Part shown: in pieces, positions 29,401-38,300 of the stretch
How the letters are laid out: every line of letters starts with the position of its first letter
Numbering within the stretch: position 1 is the first letter of the stretch
NCBI GenBank assembly: GCA_016786705.1
Contig: JAEUVV010000012.1
Coordinates: forward strand, 248,001 to 312,000
DNA: 64,000 nt
DNA from: Taibaiella sp.
GTDB taxonomy: Bacteria > Bacteroidota > Bacteroidia > Chitinophagales > Chitinophagaceae
Reading direction: 5' to 3'
Notes under the pieces: model-generated
Seen by the model: the letters and a program-made list of their open reading frames with translations, nothing else
Database searches by the model: none
Told to the model about the DNA's origin: nothing
Program-made: the position numbers and the translations under genes

Positions 29401-30111
29401 CCAAAAACGATTATGGGTAAAGCTGAAAATGAAGCCATAATATGGGACTATGCGGGAAAATATCCTGTAGCCACTTTTCAGAACACAACTGCGGAAGAAG
29501 TAGCCTACACCGGTTTCGAAGGGGATTACAATGGCACGAACAGCGAATTTAAAAACGGCTGGCAATTTAGTGGCAATAATTTCCAGGGTACGGCAGCGAA
29601 AATTGGCAGGGGCGCTATTTTCGTTACCCCGTCAACTACCAAGACCGTTGCTGATGTGTTTATCAACAGTGCGATCAGCCTGCAAAATGGCAAAAAATAC
29701 CGGCTATGTTTCTGGGCACCCGGCAGTAACAATTTCCAATATTACACGGCTTATAATGGCAACATTGCACAGGTACAACCTTTGAAAACAGGAACAAATG
29801 GCCTGAGCTATTTTGAAATGGAGTTTACTGCCAGCGGTACTGGTTCTATAGGACTAATCTGTTACCGTGCGCCTACCGGTAGTGGACCTGCTTACCTGGC
29901 ACCGATTGATGAAATTGCATTATTCCCCGTAGGGTCCGGCTTCAGAAGTGCCAGTTATGATGCAGCAACCGGCCAGATCTTATCTATAAATGATGGTGCA
30001 GGTCACCTCCAATTATTCGAATATGATGTATTCAACAGGTTGATCAAAGTGAAAGATGAAAACGAACACCTGGTAACCGATCATGAATACAAAATTCAAA
30101 GCACTAACTAA
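26416..30111 (+). CDS. Large secreted RHS/YD-repeat-related protein
   Basis: 1231 residues. Signal peptide about 1-26 ('LSLSGLRLYAQ'). Long beta-rich N-terminal region ('FNIGLSYNGGGIKVNETAGW', 'PDEFMFNLPGGISGSFF') typical of the Bacteroidetes proteins that precede DUF6443-RHS toxins. Residues about 1031-1178 resemble a carbohydrate-binding jelly roll ('NSEFKNGWQFSGNNFQ', 'GKKYRLCFWAPG'). The extreme C-terminus has one YD repeat ('LFEYDVFNRLIKVKDENEH'). It lies 18 bases after the membrane protein and 12 before the toxin; probably a delivery or shell partner of the toxin. Confidence 0.75.
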   Translation: MSIKKQILATLCMSVLSLSGLRLYAQTIPMSSTDGTFNKHQQLAAHPGKIQAPNVASFDRIHEVNVDMFNGIPTLYHPLLTAQGDDMNFNIGLSYNGGGIKVNETAGWVGLNWNMTGDYQIVRKVNDLPDERFNKRNVVHDQWLDRGYLYSAKEQMDNNNWNTPSFLGSEFMPAFWNSSSNPQQARRLILDSEPDEFMFNLPGGISGSFFRSEKAGPNDSNGWRVRSKDNLKIDIVHEAFANGNPIDADYYFTLDKFTSPHKKINLYFLFTKFVLTTPDGYRYTFGGVDSAMEVNRGILQDPTGMLRIDAFFQTQFTVNSWKLTKIQAPSGEEINLTYKRGKILFHLTKDFINEVYQSNGHVASPVLHHSASVTYPVYLSKVETSRQIIYFKRSQAIEKWYKKLETIGCNFMPAPSGWNTPIQTNKDFSDVVLYQDMYDWGASGYIIAGPSTNPDHMLPNYNQQLDSIILFDKTTNTNVYGYKLLHSASTNQRRTLNGYYKFNFLNSQIDNNYEFTYSGITELPDLMSINRDFWGFPNYASSSADQARCGFNEFMDIPHSFPYAATKGYLKSIKNPMGGITELIYEPNTYLKKIKVDVPNNIVNVSNLTSDDIHASPGARISQIKKQDYFGAVPVVKEYKYVSNYPNSTASSGILNFDYLEGDVITVDNYGSNVTLSNRSTLGYQQFVNQFRGGIVNYSEVVEITPGNGYTIYKYTNSEEPQYRDEMHAGYGNNNVIAQRNFRLSSSDLDRGKLKQVSHFNNNNKLLKEQVMTYENNPNRKNEYVKAISKQTLLTTGNWGEGIPNFRAWAYKIYTYKNPLIKTVESTYEEDGTVAFSQEKNFNYDQYGNLVLETETTSDGKVLSKATKFNSHPDYSATTVSGSEASGLKLLNTLGIKNYPVEQLVYTDQPIPLPNTNGLSRILTGTEFVYKSNKPVLDKEYALELDAPLEGMNSSFNPNGLKSSKINGIGVWEQDSRFILQKSYPHYTGQLFANKPKTIMGKAENEAIIWDYAGKYPVATFQNTTAEEVAYTGFEGDYNGTNSEFKNGWQFSGNNFQGTAAKIGRGAIFVTPSTTKTVADVFINSAISLQNGKKYRLCFWAPGSNNFQYYTAYNGNIAQVQPLKTGTNGLSYFEMEFTASGTGSIGLICYRAPTGSGPAYLAPIDEIALFPVGSGFRSASYDAATGQILSINDGAGHLQLFEYDVFNRLIKVKDENEHLVTDHEYKIQSTN

Positions 30112-30122
30112 AACTACTGAAG

Positions 30123-33100
30123 ATGAAAAATAAGAATCAACAAAAGAAGAAATTCCTAAGGCTCTGTGCCATCATTTTTTCGGCGACAGGGCTACCGCTA
30201 ACGCTATTTGCCCAGCAAGTAGCCAACCCGCAGGATAATATACCGGTTACCCCGGCAGTACCTACCCCGGTAAGCGCTTATCCTGCTTTGTACAACCTGG
30301 ATTATGGGGAACCCAAGCTGAACTATATCCGTACCTGGATACCCGACCAGCCGATGTCAGAGAAGAACGATTACCTGAAGCACCGCCAGCAAACCCGTTA
30401 CTTTGACGGGCTGGGCCGCCCCTTGCAGGAGGTCAGCAAGCGGGCACATGCGGACGGCAACGATATCGTAAGCCACCATTTCTATGATGCCAGCGGCAGG
30501 GAATCTATACAGTACCTTCCTTTTGCGCGGCTGGCCCATAACTCGCAAGGCAATTTTGATTATAGCCCCAAACACCGTATTGAACAATTCTACCCGCTCA
30601 GCCAGGGTGAACAGCCTTATTCCGTAACGGAATATGACCAATCTCCCCTGAACCGGCCCAAGAAGGTCATGGCTCCCGGTAAGTCATGGGTAGGTAGCGG
30701 AAGAGGTGTGCTTATGGACTACAATCCCAATACAGACCCTAAACATATTGTTGCCGGCGCCAACCCGGTGCATTATATCATCAAAGGCGCTTATCCAAAA
30801 TACCGGTATAACACCGGCTACCACAGTGTAGCCTATGATGGTAACTATGCCGAAGGCGAGCTTTTCATCACCCGGGTCCGCGACGAGGACGATCACCTGA
30901 AAGAAGAGATCAAGGATAAAAACGGCAGGTTGCTGATGAGCAGGGCACTTTTAAAAGACGCCGCTCCTTACCAGTTCCCTTCCGGGTCTTCCCCGGAGCT
31001 GAACCCTAAGAACTATAATTACACGATTTATATTTACGATGAGCTGGGACAGCTCTGCTTTGTGTTGCCGCCAATGGAATTAATGGGAACTGCGAGCTAT
31101 ACTACGGACCAGTCTATGATCAATACCCAGGGCAATATACTTACCCGCCATATCTACAGCTATCACTGGAATGTGCCCTCCGCCGGGCAGATGAACGAGC
31201 TCTGCTACCAATACCGCTATGATAAAAGAGGCAGACTGACCGAAAAGAAGATCCCGGGGAAAGCGGTGGAATACTTTGTCTATGACAACAGGGACAGGAT
31301 GGTCCTCAGCCAGGATGGTAACCTGCGCCAGCAAAACAAATGGGCTTTCGGTTTCTACGATGGGCTGAACCGGCCAACAATATCAGGATTGATAGTATTG
31401 ACCGATAGCCGGGAATCCCTGCAGGCCCAGGCATCAGACGCTAATGCACTCATTGCTTCAGGAACCTGGCGCTATTATGTGCATAACTTCAACACAATGG
31501 CTGCCGCTGATAAATATCCACAATCCTTGACTGCAGCGGAGCTGATGACTTATAATTATTATGATGATTACAGCCTGGTGGGCAACTCTTTTGATGGGAA
31601 CAGGATACCTGCAGCCCCGGCTAATGATGCCAGCGTAGAGGCTTCCGCCAGGAGCAATGCCACTCGGGGCCAACTAACCGGTACCCGGGTAAAGGTGTTG
31701 GACCCGGATAATCCTACAGCAAGCCCATGGATCACTACCGCGTTCTATTACGACGCTAAAGGCAGGGTCATACAAACTGTGGCCAACAACCTGGTGAGTG
31801 GCGTGGATTACAACAGCCAGCTCTATTACTTTCAAAGTATGCCTTACCAATCGGTTACGCATCATTATAATCCAGGGGCAAAGGTAATACCCGGTGCCAA
31901 CGCTGCCTTGAACCATATCAAGCTGGACAAGAAGTCGAAACGCAACCTGGGAACTGGCGGAAATGACCAGGTATGGCAACTACAGCAGAGCATCAATGAT
32001 GGTACGCCCTACAACCTGGCCTATTACGACTATGACCATTTGGGCCGCAATGTGATCAAGCAGTTTTCTATGGTCAATGTGTTGCAGGAGTACAACATCC
32101 GGGGCTGGCTGAAGCTGATCCATGCGCGCAACCCGATGTACCCGGACAGTACCTACTTCCGCGAGCAGCTGTATTATGATGATGGTTTTGCGAGCAAGCT
32201 CTACAGCGGCAATATCGCCGGTATCACCTGGAACAATTACGGGGTAATTCCGAACAATGATGTGGGGCGCAATGCCTATGGATACAGCTACGACAGGATC
32301 GGCAGGCTAATCCATGCCGAGTACCGTAATAATCCGGTCCATTTCGGTTGGATAAACGATAACAAGGACTATACCGCTTCCGAGATCAGCTATGATGAGC
32401 GAGGAAATTTACTGACCATGGTACAGATGGGCAATGGCATAAGCGGACCGATAGATATGGACAAGTTGAATTATGCTTACGCACCCAATAGCAATAAGTT
32501 GATCAAGGTAAGTGATTTTGGTACCAACGGCACGACACTACCTGATTTTAAAGACGATGCAGACCTTCCTGTTGAATATACCTATGATGATAATGGCAAC
32601 CTGTTGACAGATGCCAATAAAGCCATCACATCCATAACCTATAACCACCTCAACAAGCCGGCAGTGATCACCGTAAATGGCAAGGGTACTATAAAGTATG
32701 TATATGATGCCCAGGGCAACAAGCTCAGGAAGCGGGTACATGATATGAATGCAATGACCACTGAAACCTGGGATTATATCGGTGGATTTGTCTATAAAGA
32801 CAGTGTACTGCAGTATATCCTCAATGAAGAGGGCCGAAGCCGTCCTGAGGCCATCACGGTAGGTAACCAGGCCGGGGCTACCAAGTTTGTATATGACTAC
32901 TTTATCAAAGACCACCTGGGCAATGTGCGCACCACACTGGCTGCAGAGCCATCCAGTCATGAATATTATGCGCGCCATGAGCTGGCTACCGCCAACAGCG
33001 AGCAGTTACTGTTTGACAATATAGCGGCTGTTAGAGATGATAAGCCGGGAAGCATCAATGCAGATGACTTAAAAGCAGCAAGGTTGAATGCTGATGATCC

Positions 33101-34583
33101 GGACCGTAAGATAGGTACGGCCATTATGCTGCGCGTGATGCCGGGAGACCAGTTCACCTTTGCTACAGATGCCTATTATGAAGCGGATCAAGACCCGCAG
33201 GATTACGAGCACACATCGGCCGAAGATATCGTAACTTCGTTACTGGCTACCTTGTCTGGCGGAACATTGGGTGGCAAGCCGGTTAGCGAAACGCCGACCA
33301 ACGAAATTATCAATGAAATTTTTTCCAGGCCGGATAATATAACCGGCATTGGGGACATTATAAATAGCAGTATAATATCCGGTACGACACCAAGGGCCGG
33401 GTTGAACTATTTGTTTTTTGATGAGCAGATGAATTTGTTATCCGGAAGCGGTCGTTTGGTAGTTGGGATCGATCCGGGTGCCTTTGAAAACCTTTCTTCA
33501 GAGCGGGTAACGACCACAGAGCCGGGAATTTTAATTGTTTATGTAGATAACCAGACGATGGGTAAAGATGTATGGTTCGATAATGTGCAGGTATTACACT
33601 ACAATACCCAGGTACTGGAAGAGAATCATTATTATCCGTTTGGATTAACGGTGGGTACAAGTGCAATGGGTATGACACATCAGCCTTATAAGTACCAGGG
33701 CATTGAGTTGGAAAAGAACTTTGGACTGGAATATTGTGAAACGGCGTTTAGAACATTAGATCCTCAACTTGGAAGGTTTACGCAGGTCGATCCCAAAAGC
33801 GAATTAACCTATACAATGAGCCAATATGTTTCCATGGGGAATAACCCGGTATTAAATGTAGACCCATTAGGGGATATTTTTAGAATTTCCAATTTAGATG
33901 CCGGTGCTGATTATAAGACATGGCAATATGAGATGAAAGACATCCAGAGCTTGGGAAAGGGTAGCGATGGAACAGATCATTCAAAATATATTAAGTTCGC
34001 TAATGATGGAACCGTAACTTTAGATTTTGGAAATTTGTCAGAGGAAGATAAAAATGGCATTCTAGAAGCAAATCCAGGATTAGCTTTAATCAATGATATG
34101 GCTAATGCTAAGGATGAAAATGGCAATGACTTGGTATTCCAGTATGGTGCAGACAAAAACGGATATACTGTACCAAACGGTGCATATAAAACGAAAGCAT
34201 TTGGCGGTATTTACTCATTATCAAAAACACCAAAAAATATTGATGGAGGTACTGCTACAGATCAAGATCAATTACCAAGACCGCCTGGTATTGACGGAAT
34301 GGTATATATTGAACCCGGGACATTTTACGATTTTCCCGTGAATGGGAAAAGAAGCGAAAACACTATTAGAAGAGCATCGATAGTCTACCATGAACTTAGG
34401 GAAAATTATCTAAGAACAAAGGAAAAGCTCCCTTATCGCAAATCAACTTCTGATCCAAAATTCCAAAATTATCCTTCTAGAGGTTTTTATCAAGGAATGG
34501 ATGGCGCTCATAATAGGAGCGTTTTAATGGAAGGTAAATTTTATGGAAATCCAAATCCGGGTGGGTTTGGCTATTATAAATAA
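30123..34583 (+). CDS. DUF6443 / RHS-repeat polymorphic toxin with variable tip
   Basis: 1486 residues. Signal peptide to about residue 31 ('LPLTLFAQQ'); DUF6443 about 45-170 ('NDYLKHRQQTRYFDGLGRPL'); YD repeats (for example 'YDERGNLL', 'YDDNGNLL'); RHS core near 910-1250 with 'DHLGNVR', 'YYPFGL' and 'LGRFTQVDP', ending at 'DPLGD'. The last about 235 residues are an AT-rich tip unlike the GC-richer shell. The tip has 'VYHELRENYLRT' and a downstream 'GAHNR', a HExxE/H arrangement that suggests a metal-dependent hydrolase (inference). The RHS shell would encapsulate and release the tip. Two small exported proteins follow and are the likely immunity genes. Confidence 0.85.
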   Translation: MKNKNQQKKKFLRLCAIIFSATGLPLTLFAQQVANPQDNIPVTPAVPTPVSAYPALYNLDYGEPKLNYIRTWIPDQPMSEKNDYLKHRQQTRYFDGLGRPLQEVSKRAHADGNDIVSHHFYDASGRESIQYLPFARLAHNSQGNFDYSPKHRIEQFYPLSQGEQPYSVTEYDQSPLNRPKKVMAPGKSWVGSGRGVLMDYNPNTDPKHIVAGANPVHYIIKGAYPKYRYNTGYHSVAYDGNYAEGELFITRVRDEDDHLKEEIKDKNGRLLMSRALLKDAAPYQFPSGSSPELNPKNYNYTIYIYDELGQLCFVLPPMELMGTASYTTDQSMINTQGNILTRHIYSYHWNVPSAGQMNELCYQYRYDKRGRLTEKKIPGKAVEYFVYDNRDRMVLSQDGNLRQQNKWAFGFYDGLNRPTISGLIVLTDSRESLQAQASDANALIASGTWRYYVHNFNTMAAADKYPQSLTAAELMTYNYYDDYSLVGNSFDGNRIPAAPANDASVEASARSNATRGQLTGTRVKVLDPDNPTASPWITTAFYYDAKGRVIQTVANNLVSGVDYNSQLYYFQSMPYQSVTHHYNPGAKVIPGANAALNHIKLDKKSKRNLGTGGNDQVWQLQQSINDGTPYNLAYYDYDHLGRNVIKQFSMVNVLQEYNIRGWLKLIHARNPMYPDSTYFREQLYYDDGFASKLYSGNIAGITWNNYGVIPNNDVGRNAYGYSYDRIGRLIHAEYRNNPVHFGWINDNKDYTASEISYDERGNLLTMVQMGNGISGPIDMDKLNYAYAPNSNKLIKVSDFGTNGTTLPDFKDDADLPVEYTYDDNGNLLTDANKAITSITYNHLNKPAVITVNGKGTIKYVYDAQGNKLRKRVHDMNAMTTETWDYIGGFVYKDSVLQYILNEEGRSRPEAITVGNQAGATKFVYDYFIKDHLGNVRTTLAAEPSSHEYYARHELATANSEQLLFDNIAAVRDDKPGSINADDLKAARLNADDPDRKIGTAIMLRVMPGDQFTFATDAYYEADQDPQDYEHTSAEDIVTSLLATLSGGTLGGKPVSETPTNEIINEIFSRPDNITGIGDIINSSIISGTTPRAGLNYLFFDEQMNLLSGSGRLVVGIDPGAFENLSSERVTTTEPGILIVYVDNQTMGKDVWFDNVQVLHYNTQVLEENHYYPFGLTVGTSAMGMTHQPYKYQGIELEKNFGLEYCETAFRTLDPQLGRFTQVDPKSELTYTMSQYVSMGNNPVLNVDPLGDIFRISNLDAGADYKTWQYEMKDIQSLGKGSDGTDHSKYIKFANDGTVTLDFGNLSEEDKNGILEANPGLALINDMANAKDENGNDLVFQYGADKNGYTVPNGAYKTKAFGGIYSLSKTPKNIDGGTATDQDQLPRPPGIDGMVYIEPGTFYDFPVNGKRSENTIRRASIVYHELRENYLRTKEKLPYRKSTSDPKFQNYPSRGFYQGMDGAHNRSVLMEGKFYGNPNPGGFGYYK

Positions 34584-34594
34584 ATTGTGTACTT

Positions 34595-34999
34595 ATGAAA
34601 TACTTACTTTTTTCAATTTTTTTATTTGTAGGATGTTCTTCTCCCAAACTATACATTCCTACAAGCGATGTTAAATTGACCAATCAGCAATTAAACTTTT
34701 TTTCAGGAACTACTCCTTTAAAAATTGTAATTAATAAAGCATATATGAACCCAAAGACTTTTAAGTTTACAATCTATGGTTATACTGACTTTACCTGTGC
34801 TTATTTGGCAAGCCGCCAAAATAAGACAAAGTTCATCCATCCCAAAACGCCAATTAGTCTAATAAGAAATGGAGATACCATTCCTTATGGACACGCTCAA
34901 AGATGGGGAAAGTTTAAGATAGAAATGTACAATGGAGATACGGTGTTATTTGAGGGTGAGCAATATAAGCTAATGAATATCGAATATTATTGTTTTTAA
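34595..34999 (+). CDS. Small lipoprotein, candidate immunity protein for the RHS tip
   Basis: 134 residues; lipoprotein signal with Cys14 ('FLFVGCSSPK'). The mature part is beta-rich ('KIVINKAYMNPKTFKFTIYG') with four further Cys or aromatic-rich strands. It starts 12 bases after the toxin stop and shares the toxin tip's AT-rich composition, as expected of an immunity gene that travels with its tip. The periplasmic or membrane location implies a toxin acting in the envelope, if correct. Confidence 0.6.
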   Translation: MKYLLFSIFLFVGCSSPKLYIPTSDVKLTNQQLNFFSGTTPLKIVINKAYMNPKTFKFTIYGYTDFTCAYLASRQNKTKFIHPKTPISLIRNGDTIPYGHAQRWGKFKIEMYNGDTVLFEGEQYKLMNIEYYCF

Positions 35000-35011
35000 A
35001 ACAGCTAGTTT

Positions 35012-35452
35012 ATGAAATATATTATTGGAGTATTACTTATTTTTTCATTTTTTGGAGTTAAAGCTCAATTCACTCAAATTGATATCAATCGGATTAATTG
35101 TAAGCCAAAGTTAGAAACTGGTGACGGCGGTTACATTACTGGTTTTGAAATAATATACCTTACGATTACAGATGCCTGGTACAACGAAAAATACGACATC
35201 TATAAAATAAGCGGGTATGTACAGAATGCATACAACATAGAACGTAACGATACTTTTGATATAGATATCTATGATGCTACAAATGCTATAAAATTAAGAA
35301 GCAATGTTATAAGTTATGATACCATTTCTGCCCAACGCCATTCAATTACTGAAAGATTTGGGATGTTTACAATATATCTAAAAGAAGAGGAACTTGCAGA
35401 AATTAATGCCCCATTTCTTGCGTATTCAACACGCATTAATATTCTTAAATGA
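35012..35452 (+). CDS. Small secreted protein, second candidate immunity protein
   Basis: 146 residues with a signal peptide ('GVLLIFSFFGVKAQ', cleavage near 19). Beta-rich mature domain ('YITGFEIIYLTITDAWYNEKY', AT-rich coding). It lies 13 bases after the preceding lipoprotein gene, forming a pair. Like that protein it probably resides in the periplasm. No family recognised; it could be a second immunity protein or a partner of the first. Confidence 0.55.
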   Translation: MKYIIGVLLIFSFFGVKAQFTQIDINRINCKPKLETGDGGYITGFEIIYLTITDAWYNEKYDIYKISGYVQNAYNIERNDTFDIDIYDATNAIKLRSNVISYDTISAQRHSITERFGMFTIYLKEEELAEINAPFLAYSTRINILK

Positions 35453-35561
35453 TGAAGTCCCAGATTAAATGACATCAAAATTACATTACGACAATTTGGC
35501 AATTAAGGTCAATGGATATAACATGATAAGAGTAGTTCATTTATTTTAAAGGAATTTATAA

Positions 35562-36281
35562 ATGCAGAAGGTCCATATAAAAATATTGGTAACAGTAGGC
35601 TTCCTTTTAGCTTTATTGATATGTAATTCCTGTCGTATAGAAGACACAACCAGTGAAGCAAATTTTGAACATAGTTCTTATTTTAAGTATACACTTGGCT
35701 TGTGCTCTTCAGATACACCATGTGCATATAGTACAATTCAGACAACATTATCAGAAATTAACGAGATAGGTTTTATACATTCGGAGGACTACGAATACTA
35801 TATAATAGCATACACACATGGCCTCCTTCTTGAAAACAGAGCATTCGTAATTAAAAAGGACAAACTGGGTACTCACATTATCTTTAAATCCGGCACTTCC
35901 AAAAGTGGTAGAAATGTTCAAATTGAAAAATGCTCTGAAGATTTGCCGACATTATTCAATTCAAATGAAATTAGTGCCACGTTAAGTACTGACAAATCTT
36001 TCAATGGAATAAAAGCCAAAATTGAAGAGATTATTAAAAATACAAAGCCAGTTACATATGACGTTTTAAGTGATGCAAGTTCAGAAATATTCTACTTTAA
36101 TGGAAAAGACTATTTTAATCTTTCATTTTTTAATTTAGAATTGAAGGACTACTTCAAACTTGAACAATTAATTTATTCAATCAAAAATTCTAAACCATTT
36201 ATATGTTTGAGATCCAGTGATCCAGCATTTATGCCCGATAACCAAGACTCAATTTTTGATTATAATTTACAAAAACAATAG
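35562..36281 (+). CDS. Hypothetical lipoprotein upstream of the C10 protease
   Basis: 239 residues; lipoprotein signal with Cys24 ('ALLICNSCRIED'). Mature domain of mixed strands and helices with Cys pairs near residues 48-54 ('GLCSSDTPCAY'). No family recognised. It is 110 bases after the immunity candidates and 61 before the protease, in the same direction. Staphostatin-like inhibitors and accessory lipoproteins are known beside C10 proteases in Bacteroides; this may be one, but its length is larger than usual. Confidence 0.55.
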   Translation: MQKVHIKILVTVGFLLALLICNSCRIEDTTSEANFEHSSYFKYTLGLCSSDTPCAYSTIQTTLSEINEIGFIHSEDYEYYIIAYTHGLLLENRAFVIKKDKLGTHIIFKSGTSKSGRNVQIEKCSEDLPTLFNSNEISATLSTDKSFNGIKAKIEEIIKNTKPVTYDVLSDASSEIFYFNGKDYFNLSFFNLELKDYFKLEQLIYSIKNSKPFICLRSSDPAFMPDNQDSIFDYNLQKQ

Positions 36282-36342
36282 AATGCTTTGTAGATCATTT
36301 AAAGGTATTCTAAATGATTATTCACCCAAACCATAATCTTTA

Positions 36343-37650
36343 ATGAAACTGTCAACCAAAAACCTTCTAACAACCTTACCTACTATCGCCTTGTCTATCA
36401 CTATCCTTGCAAGTTGTACAAAAAACAAAGATATAGCGACACAGCCGGGATCAATGTACACAATGAATTCAGACAGGCCGCTTGATTCTAATTTTGTAGA
36501 TATGGAAATGGCACAACTGATAGCCGAAAGACTGACACAAGACCATTTTCAAAACGAATCAGATGCATTTCTAACAGGGGACGGCAGGGAGATAACAAGT
36601 TCTTTCCCACTTCGTACAGACCCTGATTTACCACCTACAGCCTATGTATTCAATTACGCTGATGGAGAAGGGTATACTATCATTTCAGCTGATTATCGGT
36701 ATGAACCCATACTAGCTTTCGGAGCATCCGGCTCATTGAATCAAGGCGATTCAATTCCTGCAGGTATGTATGAATGGATGATGAGTAACCTGGAAAATAT
36801 TGATCTGATCAGGGACGGCAGCCTGAATGATAAGGAAAAATTCAAGGCCGCTTATTCAACTTGGTCTTATACAATAAATCATATGCAGCTAAAAGATTGC
36901 TGTATTCATCCGGAGGATTGGACACCAACTCCGAGCCCTTGTGTCAATTGGGATAATCAAACCAATGAAGTTGTTGGACCATTAACGCAAACAAAGTGGG
37001 GGCAAGGTCATAGGTTCGCACTTTTACCACAAAATGACTTCAACTATCTTGTAAATTCACCCATATCATGTTCTGGTAACAGACCATTAGCTGGTTGTGT
37101 ATCAATAGCTACCGCACAGATATTAAAATACTGGAGCAAACCGCATCCAAATTATAATTATTCAATGATGTATAATGTAAATGCAACCAATGAGTCGCAA
37201 AGATTAATTGGTAATTTAGGCAATCCTGCCCAATTAGATGCATTTTACGGATGTACTTTGACCTCAGCTCTATCATCAAATGTGTCACCAACGTTGAAAA
37301 ACACATATGGATTCTCTTCTGGTGGTGATTTTATATTATATGTCAACTCTGAAAGATGGAATATTCGAGATAATATTATGAATAACAGGATTGTTTATGT
37401 AGGTGGAGCTAATAAGGTTACCTACAAAAGTTTCCTTATTTTTAAGTCTGCAAAATATGATGATGTTCATGCATGGTTGATAGATGGATTCAGGAAGAAT
37501 AATATCAATTGCTATAGTGAGTTTTGGTTCCATATGAACTGGGGTTATTACGGTGATTTTAATGGTTGGTTCTATGAGTCGGATTGGGCACCGTATACTG
37601 GGAAAAACTTTCAATATCAAAGAACAATTATTAAAAACATCTACCCCTAA
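36343..37650 (+). CDS. Secreted C10-family cysteine protease (streptopain-like)
   Basis: 435 residues. Lipoprotein signal with Cys25 ('TILASCTKN'). A Spi-type inhibitory prodomain at about 45-150 ('[20 protein letters not shown]', '[10 protein letters not shown]'). Peptidase C10 domain: catalytic Cys252 in '[16 protein letters not shown]', catalytic His376 in '[11 protein letters not shown]', and '[15 protein letters not shown]', the conserved Asn/Trp strand. It cleaves proteins outside the cell or at its surface once the prodomain is removed. Bacteroides fragilis C10 proteases likewise occur on conjugative elements. The next lipoprotein starts 11 bases downstream. Confidence 0.88.
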   Translation: MKLSTKNLLTTLPTIALSITILASCTKNKDIATQPGSMYTMNSDRPLDSNFVDMEMAQLIAERLTQDHFQNESDAFLTGDGREITSSFPLRTDPDLPPTAYVFNYADGEGYTIISADYRYEPILAFGASGSLNQGDSIPAGMYEWMMSNLENIDLIRDGSLNDKEKFKAAYSTWSYTINHMQLKDCCIHPEDWTPTPSPCVNWDNQTNEVVGPLTQTKWGQGHRFALLPQNDFNYLVNSPISCSGNRPLAGCVSIATAQILKYWSKPHPNYNYSMMYNVNATNESQRLIGNLGNPAQLDAFYGCTLTSALSSNVSPTLKNTYGFSSGGDFILYVNSERWNIRDNIMNNRIVYVGGANKVTYKSFLIFKSAKYDDVHAWLIDGFRKNNINCYSEFWFHMNWGYYGDFNGWFYESDWAPYTGKNFQYQRTIIKNIYP

Positions 37651-37661
37651 AACCAAATTAC

Positions 37662-38201
37662 ATGTTCAAAAGTGTCTTATCTGTTGTAATTGTAAGCCTT
37701 CCAATGCTACATTCTTGTAAGCAAAAGGAAAATCCGGATATGTATAGTCTTGACATAAATCTATTCGCATATCGTATTGTACAAAATGGGGATAAGCTTC
37801 CGGACAGTGTAATGAACGGACTAAAGATGTATTATATGGAAGGGTTGACAAAGTATTACAAGAATCCTTCTGTTCAAGATAGTGCGACGGCTAGTCATCT
37901 TTTAAAACCATCTCATTATTCTGGTAATACTTATCTTGATGAACAAGGAGTACGAGTATGTCCCACCCTTAATCCATTTGGTGTTACCCGTAACTATTGG
38001 TATTTTGAATTCCCCAATGGTGATGTGGATACATTGTATGTGGAGAGCAGGAATGTCAGTAACAAGGAAGGTCTGCAGGATGTATGTCAATGTAATAACC
38101 CATTTACAGTTATTAAGTATAATGGACGAGATGCGGAAATAAATACAGAACTTATGCCTGAAGGTAGTAAACCTCCTATTTACAATTTAATAAAAGAATA
38201 A
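37662..38201 (+). CDS. Lipoprotein coupled to the C10 protease, candidate inhibitor
   Basis: 179 residues; lipoprotein signal with Cys19 ('[13 protein letters not shown]'). The mature domain has a helix ('[17 protein letters not shown]') then beta strands with '[21 protein letters not shown]' and a CQC motif near 147-149. It begins 11 bases after the protease stop, so it is co-expressed. By analogy with inhibitors encoded next to C10 proteases, it may protect the producer's envelope proteins. No family recognised with certainty. Confidence 0.6.
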   Translation: MFKSVLSVVIVSLPMLHSCKQKENPDMYSLDINLFAYRIVQNGDKLPDSVMNGLKMYYMEGLTKYYKNPSVQDSATASHLLKPSHYSGNTYLDEQGVRVCPTLNPFGVTRNYWYFEFPNGDVDTLYVESRNVSNKEGLQDVCQCNNPFTVIKYNGRDAEINTELMPEGSKPPIYNLIKE

Positions 38202-38262
38202 TAAAGCGTTTGCGAATCGTTTTTTGACAGAATTTTAAAAGAAATCGCACTTGAGGTTTAAA

Positions 38263-38297
38263 ATAATAAAGGACGGCAAAACGCCGTCCTTTATTAT
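38263..38297. terminator. Strong bidirectional terminator between the C10 operon and rteC
   Basis: A perfect 15-bp stem (38263-38277 with 38283-38297, core AAAGGACGGC/GCCGTCCTTT) around loop AAAAC. A and T flanks on both sides serve both converging transcripts. Confidence 0.85.
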
Positions 38298-38300
38298 ACC

